From Alteribacter keqinensis (GTDB taxonomy: Bacteria; Bacillota; Bacilli; Bacillales; Salisediminibacteriaceae), in contig NZ_RHIB01000002.1 of NCBI RefSeq assembly GCF_003710255.1, positions 434,001 through 498,000 of the forward strand: 64,000 nt of DNA. Direction: 5' to 3'. The translations under genes were made by a program, and so were the position numbers. The notes beneath the pieces are model-generated. The model ran no database searches. It was not told where the DNA came from and worked only from the letters and a program-made list of their open reading frames with translations. Within the stretch, counting starts at the first letter, position 1. Every line of letters starts with the position of its first letter. Shown here one piece after another: positions 8,801 to 16,523 of the stretch.

Positions 8801-9781
8801 TCATATTTTTAAATTTTCCTTATACCAATCAATTGCTTCTTTAATACCTAATTCAAAACTCCACTCTGGTTCGTATCCCAACATTTCCTTTGCTTTTGAA
8901 ATATCAGCATTACTATGCTTTATGTCACCTTTACGTTCAGGTCCAAAATTTGGCTCAATGTCTGTTCCTAATGCTTTACCTAACTCTTCATATATATCAA
9001 TCAAAAATTCTCTACCACCAAATGCTATATTATAAGCCTGTCCAGCTGCTTCACTAGATGCATTACAAGCCTTTAAATTAGCCTCAATTACATTTTCAAT
9101 ATAAGTAAAGTCCCTACTTTGTCTACCATCACCATTAATAGTTGGCTTTTCGTCATTTAACAATAGTTTAATAAATTTTGGGATTACCGCAGCATATGCT
9201 CCATCAGGATTTTGTCTTCTACCAAATACATTAAAATACCGCAAGCCATATGTGTCTAAACCATAAAGTTTTGAATACAACCTCCCATATTCTTCATTTA
9301 CTTTTTTGGTTAGAGCATAAGGAGACAAAACATTTCCTTCAATTCCTTCTTTTTTAGGTAAATTGGGCTCATCACCATAGACCGAAGAACTAGATGCATA
9401 AACAAACTTCTTTACCCCATTTTTTCTTGCTGATTCCATCATGTTTAACGTACCTTTAATATTAATTTCCTCATATATTAAAGGCATCTCAATACTACGA
9501 GGAACACTTCCCCAAGCTGCCTGATGTAAAATGAAATCTATATCCTTACAGGCTGCATCGCAAGTATCTGGATCTAAGATAGTACCTTCAATAAACTCAT
9601 AGTTAGGATTATCTTTAAATTCATCAACATTCTCTTTTTTACCATTAGAAAAGTCGTCGAGGCCTCTAACTTCATAACCTAAATTTAATATTGCTTCAAC
9701 TAAGTTAGATCCAATAAAACCTGCCGAACCAGTAACTAAAAACTTTGAACCTTTTGGAAAAATAATATCTTCATATCCCAT
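8801..9781 (-). CDS. UDP-hexosamine / uronic acid 4-epimerase (TviC/WbpP-type extended SDR)
   Basis: A 326-residue NAD-dependent extended short-chain dehydrogenase. It has the GSAGFIGSN nucleotide motif at about residue 18, DDFSNGKKENVDE, HQAAWGSVPRS (typical of the WbpP/TviC group), catalytic Ser-Ser-Ser and YALTK (Y and K), and RYFNVFGRRQNPDGAYAAVI. These features fit a C4-epimerase of UDP-GlcNAc or UDP-GlcNAcA. It is three bases downstream of the UDP-HexNAc dehydrogenase gene, so together they probably supply UDP-GalNAcA, as TviB/TviC do for the Vi antigen. The ribosome binding site GGAGGC lies within the upstream stop region. Confidence 0.87.
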   Translation of the reverse strand: MGYEDIIFPKGSKFLVTGSAGFIGSNLVEAILNLGYEVRGLDDFSNGKKENVDEFKDNPNYEFIEGTILDPDTCDAACKDIDFILHQAAWGSVPRSIEMPLIYEEINIKGTLNMMESARKNGVKKFVYASSSSVYGDEPNLPKKEGIEGNVLSPYALTKKVNEEYGRLYSKLYGLDTYGLRYFNVFGRRQNPDGAYAAVIPKFIKLLLNDEKPTINGDGRQSRDFTYIENVIEANLKACNASSEAAGQAYNIAFGGREFLIDIYEELGKALGTDIEPNFGPERKGDIKHSNADISKAKEMLGYEPEWSFELGIKEAIDWYKENLKI

Positions 9782-9783
9782 TA

Positions 9784-11163
9784 TTATAGCCTCCAGTAAT
9801 TAAAGCCTAATTTCTCAGCTTCTTTTCGATCAAACATCCCTTTTATATCAATCAGCACACAATCATTATAAGCTAAAGTACTTAACTCACTTGTAGCCGC
9901 AACTTCTGACAATACTTCTGGGTCGATATATTGAGGTGCTCCAAACATATTTTTAATTTCTTCTAATTTGATATTCTTAAATTCTTCATGTGGAACTGCA
10001 ACAATGACTGCATCCATACCCTGTACTTCATCAATAGTGCAAGGATGAACTTTATATTCATGCCAAAGATCTTCTTTATCAGCCACTGGATCGATAACTT
10101 TTACTTCTATTCCGTATTCCTCTAATTCTTTGATTACATCTACAACTTTCGTGTTTCTTACATCGGGGCAGTTTTCTTTAAAAGTAATACCCAAGATGGC
10201 AACCCTAGCTCCATTTATTTGCTTGTTAGCTTTTATCATCTTTTTCACAGTACTTTCAGCGACATACTTACCCATATCATCATTTATTTTTCTTCCTGAT
10301 AGAATTATTTGTGAATAATAACCTTCCTGTTCTGCTTTGTATGTTAAATAGTACGGATCTACTCCAATACAATGTCCACCTACTAGACCAGGTGAAAACT
10401 TCAGGAAATTCCATTTAGTTCCTGCAGCTTCTAAAACAGCCTTTGTATCAACATTCATTTTATTAAAGATAATAGATAATTCATTCATAAAAGCAATGTT
10501 TATATCACGTTGAGCATTTTCAATAACTTTAGCAGCTTCAGCAACCATTATACTTTCAGCTTGATATACACCTGCATCTACAACTATTTCGTATACTTTA
10601 GAAACAATATCCAATGTGTCCTCATCCATACCTGAAACTACTTTTATAATCGTTTCAAGTCTGTGCTCTTGGTCCCCTGGGTTAATACGTTCAGGAGAGT
10701 AACCTACTTTAAAATCAACTCCATATTCCAAGCCCGATTCTTTTTCTAAAATAGGAACACATATCTCTTCAGTTACTCCTGGATATACTGTTGATTCAAA
10801 AACAACAATTGATCCTTTAGTTAAATTTCTTCCAAGGGTTTTAGTTGCTGATTTAACCGGAGTTAAGTCAGGAGTATGGTCTGACTTAACTGGCGTTGGT
10901 ACTGCCACAATGTGAAATTTGGCATCTCTTAATTTTGATTCATCACATGTAAATTCAACAGTTGTATTTTTTATTACTTCATTACCAACTTCTTTGGTAG
11001 GGTCAACCCCTTGTTTGTAAAGATCAATCTTTTCTTTATTAACATCAAAACCAATAACATCTATCTTTTTTGCAAATGCTACAGCTATTGGCATACCTAC
11101 ATATCCAAGTCCGATTAAAGATACCTTCTCTTCTCTGTTAACAATCTTTTCATATAAGTTCAT
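9784..11163 (-). CDS. UDP-N-acetyl-hexosamine 6-dehydrogenase (TviB/WbpO type)
   Basis: A 459-residue member of the UDP-glucose/GDP-mannose dehydrogenase family that oxidises C6 of a UDP-HexNAc in two NAD-dependent steps. Motifs include GLGYVGMPIAVAFAKK (Rossmann), VPTPVKSDHTPDL, FESTVYPGVTEE, GYSPERINPGD, and TKWNFLKFSPGLVGGHCIGV with the catalytic Cys. ITFKENCPDVRNTKVVD follows in the C-terminal domain. This pattern is of the WbpO/TviB subgroup (N-acetylhexosamine) rather than UDP-glucose dehydrogenase. I chose ATG at 11163 because GAGGAG lies 7 bases upstream. An in-frame ATG five codons earlier has no ribosome binding site. Confidence 0.9.
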   Translation of the reverse strand: MNLYEKIVNREEKVSLIGLGYVGMPIAVAFAKKIDVIGFDVNKEKIDLYKQGVDPTKEVGNEVIKNTTVEFTCDESKLRDAKFHIVAVPTPVKSDHTPDLTPVKSATKTLGRNLTKGSIVVFESTVYPGVTEEICVPILEKESGLEYGVDFKVGYSPERINPGDQEHRLETIIKVVSGMDEDTLDIVSKVYEIVVDAGVYQAESIMVAEAAKVIENAQRDINIAFMNELSIIFNKMNVDTKAVLEAAGTKWNFLKFSPGLVGGHCIGVDPYYLTYKAEQEGYYSQIILSGRKINDDMGKYVAESTVKKMIKANKQINGARVAILGITFKENCPDVRNTKVVDVIKELEEYGIEVKVIDPVADKEDLWHEYKVHPCTIDEVQGMDAVIVAVPHEEFKNIKLEEIKNMFGAPQYIDPEVLSEVAATSELSTLAYNDCVLIDIKGMFDRKEAEKLGFNYWRL

Positions 11164-11164
11164 T

Positions 11165-12265
11165 TCAAATCTCCTCATTTGTGAATTTTCCTATTTCTTG
11201 TAAATAAGCATTTATCACTATTTTCCGATCATATTCCTCTTCCATCTTTTTACGCCCTTTTATACCCATTAGTTTCTTTTGAGGATACGGTAGTTTAATA
11301 AAATTTCTTATTGCTTCTACTAAACTTGGAACACTTCTAGCCTCAAAGCCTAAACCAGTAATTTCGGGATTAAAGGTTTCAATACAACCAGGTACTTTGG
11401 ATGCCAATATGGGACGTCCTGTTGCTGCAGTCTCAAGTAATACGTTTGCCGTACCTTCGTGATAAGACGGAAGAATTGTGCCATGTGAAACTTTAATAAA
11501 AGAATGTACATCACTCTGGTGACCGTGGTATTTAATTATACCCGTTTGTTCTAATTCAGCTAATTGTTTAGTATAGTCTTCCTCACTACCTCCAACTAAA
11601 TGAAATTCAACATTTGGGTAAATCCCTTTTATTTTTTTTGCGGCTTGAAACAACTCTTCAATTCCCTTAGCTTTCATGATACGCCCAATGAACAAAAACC
11701 TTATGTTCTTATCATTGGTTGGGTAGTCTTTAAAGTTATGGTGTTCTAGGTTTACACCAGAACCGGGAATTAACCTAGTCTTACCTTTTGCAATATTGTT
11801 TTCAACAAAAAAACTTCTGTTATATTCATTTTGGAAGAAAACGCAAGAAGAATTCCTTAATCCCATTCTATAAAGCCTAAGTGTAATCTTTTGAATTAAT
11901 CCACTATTTTCAATTGCTGTACCTAACCCTGTTACATTTGTTAGGTAAGGTGTTTTTGTGATACCACAAGCTATACCACCATATATATTAGGTTTGATTG
12001 TATAAGTAAGAACTACATCAGGTATTGTACTTTTAATTAATTTAATGTAATGATATAAAAGTTTCATATCATTTATTGGATTAGTCCCTCTCCTGTCCAC
12101 CCGAGTCTCTACATATTTACATCCTAACTCTTTCAACTTTGGTACATATTCATCATTAGGTAATGAAACATACACTTCATGACCTTGTCTAATTAATTCT
12201 TCTAATAATTCCTTTCTAAAATTAAAAAGGCCCATACCAAAATTGGCTAACACAAGCACCCTCAT
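11165..12265 (-). CDS. glycosyltransferase, family 4 (EpsD/PglA-like)
   Basis: A 366-residue GT-B enzyme. The N-terminus RVLVLANFGMGLFNFRKELL with TYTIKPNIYGGIACG and NVTGLGTAIENSG is the pattern of EpsD/PglA/WbnE-type transferases that add the second sugar, often GalNAc or Gal, to a lipid-linked bacillosamine or related sugar. FLFIGRIMKAKGIEEL opens the donor domain and PSYHEGTANVLLETAATGRP is the EX7E motif. It overlaps or abuts both neighbours. The start could be TTG at 12268 or ATG at 12265, both served by the same GAGGAG. Confidence 0.87.
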   Translation of the reverse strand: MRVLVLANFGMGLFNFRKELLEELIRQGHEVYVSLPNDEYVPKLKELGCKYVETRVDRRGTNPINDMKLLYHYIKLIKSTIPDVVLTYTIKPNIYGGIACGITKTPYLTNVTGLGTAIENSGLIQKITLRLYRMGLRNSSCVFFQNEYNRSFFVENNIAKGKTRLIPGSGVNLEHHNFKDYPTNDKNIRFLFIGRIMKAKGIEELFQAAKKIKGIYPNVEFHLVGGSEEDYTKQLAELEQTGIIKYHGHQSDVHSFIKVSHGTILPSYHEGTANVLLETAATGRPILASKVPGCIETFNPEITGLGFEARSVPSLVEAIRNFIKLPYPQKKLMGIKGRKKMEEEYDRKIVINAYLQEIGKFTNEEI

Positions 12266-12268
12266 CAA

Positions 12269-12886
12269 TTATACTCTCCTCGCCGGAACACCTACATAAG
12301 TTCCAGTTTCAGTTATATCCTTAACTACTACAGCTCCCGCACCAACAATACTGTTACTCGCAACATTTATATTATTGCTCACTATACTACCAATACCTAA
12401 CCATGACCCTTGTCCAACATTTACTGTTCCAGCTAAGTGTACACCAGGTGATATATGAACAAAGTCCTCAATTATATTGTCATGGTCTAACGTAGCACCA
12501 GTATTAATGATGCAACCTTTCCCAATTTTAGTACTACAATTAATCACTACACCAGCCATGACAGCTGTTCCTGATGCTACTTCAACTTGTCCTCCAAGTA
12601 TTGCATTTGGGTGAATTAACGTAGGTATTGTAGCTCCTTCGACTTCAAGGCTTTCCTGTATCTTTTTTCGAATTGCATTATTCCCAATGCCTACAAAGAT
12701 ATCGAAATCATTTATGTGCCTAATAGCCTCATTGGACTTTCCAATCACTGCGAGTCCCAATGAGAATTTCAGGTTTTCGTTATCATCTAAAAAAGAAATA
12801 CTCTGCCATCTATTCGTGTTTAATGCGATATCAGCTACAACTTTACCGTGTCCGCTAGCACCAATTATAAGAAGTTTGTTTTTCAT
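12269..12886 (-). CDS. epsM: NeuD/PglD-family sugar N-acetyltransferase (EpsM-like)
   Basis: A 205-residue acetyltransferase with an N-terminal Rossmann-like sugar-nucleotide domain (LLIIGASGHGKVVADIAL) and a C-terminal left-handed beta helix. The helix carries INTGATLDHDNIIEDFVHISPG, whose His residues are the catalytic base and its partner in PglD, and ends GTYVGVPARRV. It would acetylate the 4-amino group of UDP-4-amino-4,6-dideoxy-GlcNAc made by EpsC and EpsN, giving UDP-N,N'-diacetylbacillosamine. The epsN-L-M gene order here is compact, with 4-base overlaps, and matches the end of the B. subtilis eps operon. Confidence 0.88.
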   Translation of the reverse strand: MKNKLLIIGASGHGKVVADIALNTNRWQSISFLDDNENLKFSLGLAVIGKSNEAIRHINDFDIFVGIGNNAIRKKIQESLEVEGATIPTLIHPNAILGGQVEVASGTAVMAGVVINCSTKIGKGCIINTGATLDHDNIIEDFVHISPGVHLAGTVNVGQGSWLGIGSIVSNNINVASNSIVGAGAVVVKDITETGTYVGVPARRV

Positions 12887-13530
12887 GATCCCATTCGTTC
12901 CTTTTTAGTTCCTTTAAAAGGTTCCATCGTTGCTGTAGTTTCTGAGTTGATACCTTCCCTAACAAATACTTTTTTTATCGTTAGAAAAATAATCTTCCAA
13001 TCTCCTATAAAACTAACGCTATCAACATATTTCACATCAAGATTAAATTTATCATCCCAACTTATTGCATTCCTACCACTAACCTGCGCTAATCCAGATA
13101 AGCCAGGTCTTACTTCATGACGCCGCTTTTGATGATCATTATATAGTGGTAGGTATTGTACTAATAATGGTCTCGGGCCAATAATAGACATATCACCCTT
13201 TAAGATATTGAATAGCTCAGGAAGCTCATCAAGTGATGTAGAACGTAGGAACCTACCAAACTTCGTTAACCTCACACTATCCGGTAATAACTCTCCATTC
13301 CCATCTCTTTCATCTGTCATCGTTCTAAATTTATACATCATAAAGACCTTATCATTTAGACCCGGACGTTTCTGTTTAAACATTACTGGACTTCCTAGTT
13401 TTGATCTTACTAAGATAGCAACCACTAATAGAACGGGACTAAGTGCTACAATAGCCACCAATGACAATATAGAATCCATCGGTCTTTTTATAAACCTTCT
13501 ATAAAACCCGCCTTTTGAACTAATCATCAT
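12883..13530 (-). CDS. epsL: undecaprenyl-phosphate sugar-1-phosphate transferase (EpsL/PglC-like)
   Basis: A 215-residue monotopic phosphoglycosyl transferase that starts EPS repeat-unit synthesis by moving a sugar-1-phosphate, probably diacetylbacillosamine, to undecaprenyl phosphate. It has one N-terminal re-entrant hydrophobic helix (residues 18-40), then KFRTMTD, LRSTSLDELPELFNILKGDM (catalytic Asp-Glu pair), SIIGPRPLLVQYLP and RPGLSGLAQVSGRN. The small size, with no five-helix N-terminus, is the PglC/EpsL subtype. It overlaps epsN by 4 bases (ATGA) and epsM by 4. Confidence 0.92.
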   Translation of the reverse strand: MMISSKGGFYRRFIKRPMDSILSLVAIVALSPVLLVVAILVRSKLGSPVMFKQKRPGLNDKVFMMYKFRTMTDERDGNGELLPDSVRLTKFGRFLRSTSLDELPELFNILKGDMSIIGPRPLLVQYLPLYNDHQKRRHEVRPGLSGLAQVSGRNAISWDDKFNLDVKYVDSVSFIGDWKIIFLTIKKVFVREGINSETTATMEPFKGTKKERMGS

Positions 13531-14657
13531 TCACACCACAACTTCTTTATAATTTCTACAATTTTCGCCAAGTCAGCATCTGTCATCTTTGTATCAGACG
13601 GCAAGCATACACCATTCTCAAACAACTTCTTCGATACATCAGTACCAACAAAATCATACTTCTCAAAGAACGGCTGCATATGCATCGGCTTCCAAACTGG
13701 CCTTGACTCAATATTCTCAGCTTCCAATGCTTCGAATATATCAACAGGTCTCACTTTACCAGTCAACGTCATCGAGCTTAACCAATAATTTGGTTCGTCC
13801 CAATCATTGTTAGGCATAAACCGAACTCCTTCAAGCTCACCAAGTTCTTTCTTATAAAATTCATAGATATAATTCTTCTTTTCTACACGTTGATCCAAAA
13901 CTTTTAACTGCCCTCTTCCAATCCCAGCTACAACATTACTAATACGATAATTGAAACCTAATTCACTATGTTGGTAGTGTCTAGCTTGGTCTCTAGATTG
14001 AGTAGCCCAGAACCTAGCTTTAGCAATTCTCTCTTCATTATTAGAAACAAGCATCCCACCACCAGAAGTAGTGATGATTTTGTTCCCATTAAAAGAGAAG
14101 ATGCCATAGTCTCCAAATGTACCGGTATGCTTACCTTTATAGTAAGTACCTAAACTTTCAGCAGCATCTTCTATTAAAACAACATTATGTTTCTTACAAA
14201 GTTCTACTATTCTATCCATATCAGCAGACAAACCATAAAGGTGAACTACAATAACTGCCTTTACTTTAGGGTATTTTTGAAAAGCTTCTTCTAATGCTTC
14301 CGGACACATATTCCAGGTTTCATAATTACTGTCTATGAATACTGGAGTTGCATTCTGATAAATGATTGGATTAGCTGTAGCTGAGAATGTGAGTGTTGGA
14401 CAGAACACTACATCTCCCTCACCAACTCCAGCGGCTCTTAACGCTAGGTGAATAGCTGCCGTACCAGAAGATAGTGCGGCGGCTGCTTTAGAGCCAACCT
14501 TTTCAGCTAGCTCCCTTTCAAATCCATTTACGTTTTCTCCAAGAGGGGCGATCCAGTTTGTATCAAAAGCTTCGTTTACATATTCCATTTCATAACCCTC
14601 ATCACTCATATGCGGTGATGAAAGAAAGATTCTTTCGTTCACTTTTGTTGTTTCCAT
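13527..14657 (-). CDS. epsN: PLP-dependent sugar aminotransferase (EpsN/PglE, DegT/DnrJ family)
   Basis: A 376-residue type I-fold aminotransferase producing UDP-4-amino-4,6-dideoxy-GlcNAc from the 4-keto product of EpsC. It starts with FLSSPHMSDEGYEMEYV. SGTAAIHLALRAAGVGEGD binds the cofactor phosphate. VLIEDAAESLG follows, and FSFNGNKIITTSGGGM contains the Schiff-base Lys. NYRISNVVAGIGRGQL and the C-terminal RPVWKPMHMQ are typical. It is the first gene of the tight N-L-M trio and begins about 315 bases downstream of the pilin-like gene. Confidence 0.92.
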   Translation of the reverse strand: METTKVNERIFLSSPHMSDEGYEMEYVNEAFDTNWIAPLGENVNGFERELAEKVGSKAAAALSSGTAAIHLALRAAGVGEGDVVFCPTLTFSATANPIIYQNATPVFIDSNYETWNMCPEALEEAFQKYPKVKAVIVVHLYGLSADMDRIVELCKKHNVVLIEDAAESLGTYYKGKHTGTFGDYGIFSFNGNKIITTSGGGMLVSNNEERIAKARFWATQSRDQARHYQHSELGFNYRISNVVAGIGRGQLKVLDQRVEKKNYIYEFYKKELGELEGVRFMPNNDWDEPNYWLSSMTLTGKVRPVDIFEALEAENIESRPVWKPMHMQPFFEKYDFVGTDVSKKLFENGVCLPSDTKMTDADLAKIVEIIKKLWCE

Positions 14658-14862
14658 CCTATAGACTTCCTTCCATCATTAAGTTAATATTTTAGTAGAT
14701 TAGGACTTACTTGGAATCTTCAAAACTATTATTCCAAACAACTTCTAAACCACTAAAATGAGTTATCTACTTCTGATAACCACCTCGCATTTAATATACA
14801 ATATGCGAAATAGATTAAAAAATCAGTTCCTCTTCGCCTTTCAATAGATATACTTGTAAAAA

Positions 14863-15537
14863 GCTCGAAGAGCCGTACAAATCATCCTTAACACTGACCC
14901 TCGAAAGCCAATCTCCATCACATCGCTATAACCCACCATCAAAATACCGAGTTCCTTCCTGCTTATATATACCTACAAAACAGGCACATCTCCACCATCC
15001 TCATCACCACGTTCACTACACATAACCTCACCATCCATATAAACCAACTCACACCCACCACAAACACCAGTGCTATATTCATTTATGTAGGAACTAAACA
15101 TTACATCCGTATGAGATAATTGATTCAATACGAGATGATTCTCATACCCTCTCTTAAATTGAACCAACTCCGCCTCACAAACATCCTTCTCCGTCTTTTC
15201 AATCACCCCAACGATCGCAGGAACAGCAATAGCCGAAATAATACCTAAAACTACAATCACAGCCAAAAGCTCAACCAACGTCAATCCTTTTTGGTTCATT
15301 AATCTCATCTCGACCCCTCTCTCACTCTATTAAACTCATAAAACAATCCGTAAGAAAGCTCAAAGAGCTGATAATTACTACTCTGTTTTATACAATGAGA
15401 TTTAAAAAAAGTCAAAGGCTCAAAGAGCCGAAGATCTTGAAATCACAAAAGCTCGAAAAGTTTAAAATGTTCATAAGTTTATTTCATTATTAGCCCAAGG
15501 CTCGAAGAGCCGCTAAGATTATTTGTTTCAAAGAGCC
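14863..15537. repeat. repeated short palindrome GGCTC-RAA-GAGCC (four full copies, two halves)
   Basis: Full copies at 14863-14873, 15357-15369, 15417-15429 and 15499-15511 share the form (G)GCTC(A/G)AAGAGC(C). Half copies are at about 15450 and 15527. They occupy the two non-coding gaps on either side of the pilin-like gene (14658-14972 and 15309-15609), which otherwise hold no gene. Stems of 4-5 bp with a 3-base loop are too weak for terminators. They look like protein-binding or recombination sites, or a local duplication. Confidence 0.6.
14973..15308 (-). CDS. type IV pilin-like protein (class III signal peptide), unknown role
   Basis: A 111-residue protein that begins with a short charged leader MRLMNQKG followed by LTLVELLAVIVVLGIISAIA, the prepilin peptidase site (G before L, Glu at +5) and N-terminal helix of type IV pilins and ComGC-like pseudopilins. 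The remaining ~70 residues have three or four Cys (VCEAE, GVCGGCELVY, VMCSER), which could form disulfides outside the cell, and an acidic tail. No pilus assembly genes are in the window, so a prepilin peptidase and ATPase would come from elsewhere, for example the com system. It is isolated inside the eps operon and flanked by palindromes. Start from GAGGGG 5 bases upstream. Confidence 0.75.
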   Translation of the reverse strand: MRLMNQKGLTLVELLAVIVVLGIISAIAVPAIVGVIEKTEKDVCEAELVQFKRGYENHLVLNQLSHTDVMFSSYINEYSTGVCGGCELVYMDGEVMCSERGDEDGGDVPVL

Positions 15538-15551
15538 AAGAACACTACACA

Positions 15552-15603
15552 CAAAAAACAACACCCCAATCCGTTCCACAAATCCAAAGCAGATCGGGGT
15601 GTT
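15552..15603 (-). terminator. intrinsic terminator inside the eps operon (after galU)
   Basis: On the minus strand AACACCCC/GGGGTGTT form the stem (15560-15567 with 15596-15603), followed by GTTTTTT. It stands between galU and the pilin-like gene, in the middle of the minus-strand operon, so distal genes need either readthrough or their own promoter. The upstream EAR-like RNA could supply readthrough. Confidence 0.75.
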
Positions 15604-15609
15604 TATCTA

Positions 15610-16496
15610 CTACTTCAATAAACTCTTCTCTTTCTCCAACATCTCTTCCATCACTCTCAAAAGTTCACCCTTCAATTCCTTATCCTTTAAAGCAAACTCC
15701 AAAGTAGTCTTCACAAACCCCATCTTCTCACCAACGTCGTGACGAGTTCCTTCAAAGTCATAAGCAAACACCCGCTGGATTTCATTAAGCTTTTGAATTG
15801 CATCAGTCAACTGTACTTCGCCGCCTGCGCCTTTTTCTTGCTTATCAAGATACATAAAGATCTCCGGTGTTAAAATGTATCGGCCCATGATCGCAAGGTT
15901 TGATGGTGCTGTACCTTGTGCGGGTTTTTCGACGAATTGGTTCCCGCTGTGGCGTCTGCCTGTTTGCGTTAACGGGTCCACAATCCCGTACCGGTGGGTT
16001 TCTTCTTCCAGTACCGTTTGAACGCCAATGACGCTTGCTCTGGTTTCTTCATACTGTTCGATAAGCTGCTTCAGGCAGGGCTTTTCCGCTTCAACAATGT
16101 CATCTCCGAGAAGAACGGCGAATGGTTCGTCTCCGATGAATTTACGGGCGCACCATACGGCGTGTCCGAGCCCCTTTGGTTCTTTTTGACGGATGTAATG
16201 AATGTCCACCATCTTGGAAGAGTACTGTACTTTTTCCAACAGTTTCGTCTTCCCTTTCTCAAACAAGTTCTGCTCCAGTTCAAAAGCATGATCAAAGTGA
16301 TCTTCGATGGCGCGCTTCCCTTTACCGGTTAAGATGATGATGTCTTCAATCCCGATTGAACCGTTTCTTCTACGATATATTGAATCGTTGGCTTGTCCAA
16401 GATCGGAAGCATTTCCTTAGGCATTGCTTTCGTTGCCGGGAGGAAACGGGTTCCGAGTCCGGCAGCTGGTATAATTGCCTTTTTTACTTTTTGCAT
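15610..16496 (-). pseudogene. galU: UTP-glucose-1-phosphate uridylyltransferase, single-base frameshift
   Basis: GalU/GtaB makes UDP-glucose from UTP and glucose-1-P. ATG at 16496, preceded by AAGGGATGA, opens [19 protein letters not shown] (nucleotide-binding signature), AMPKEMLPI and QYIVEE, then hits a stop soon after VQSG. One G missing from the G run at 16351-16353 restores [19 protein letters not shown] and then [12 protein letters not shown], the GLGHAVWCA and LLGDDIV motifs, EKP, and [12 protein letters not shown]. With that base the product is about 295 residues, the normal family length, so the gene is otherwise intact. It is either a very recent mutation or a base-calling error. 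A second copy elsewhere is likely, as UDP-glucose is needed for many wall polymers. Confidence 0.85.
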
Positions 16497-16523
16497 ACGA
16501 TCATCCCTTCAAGTTAATGGTGG

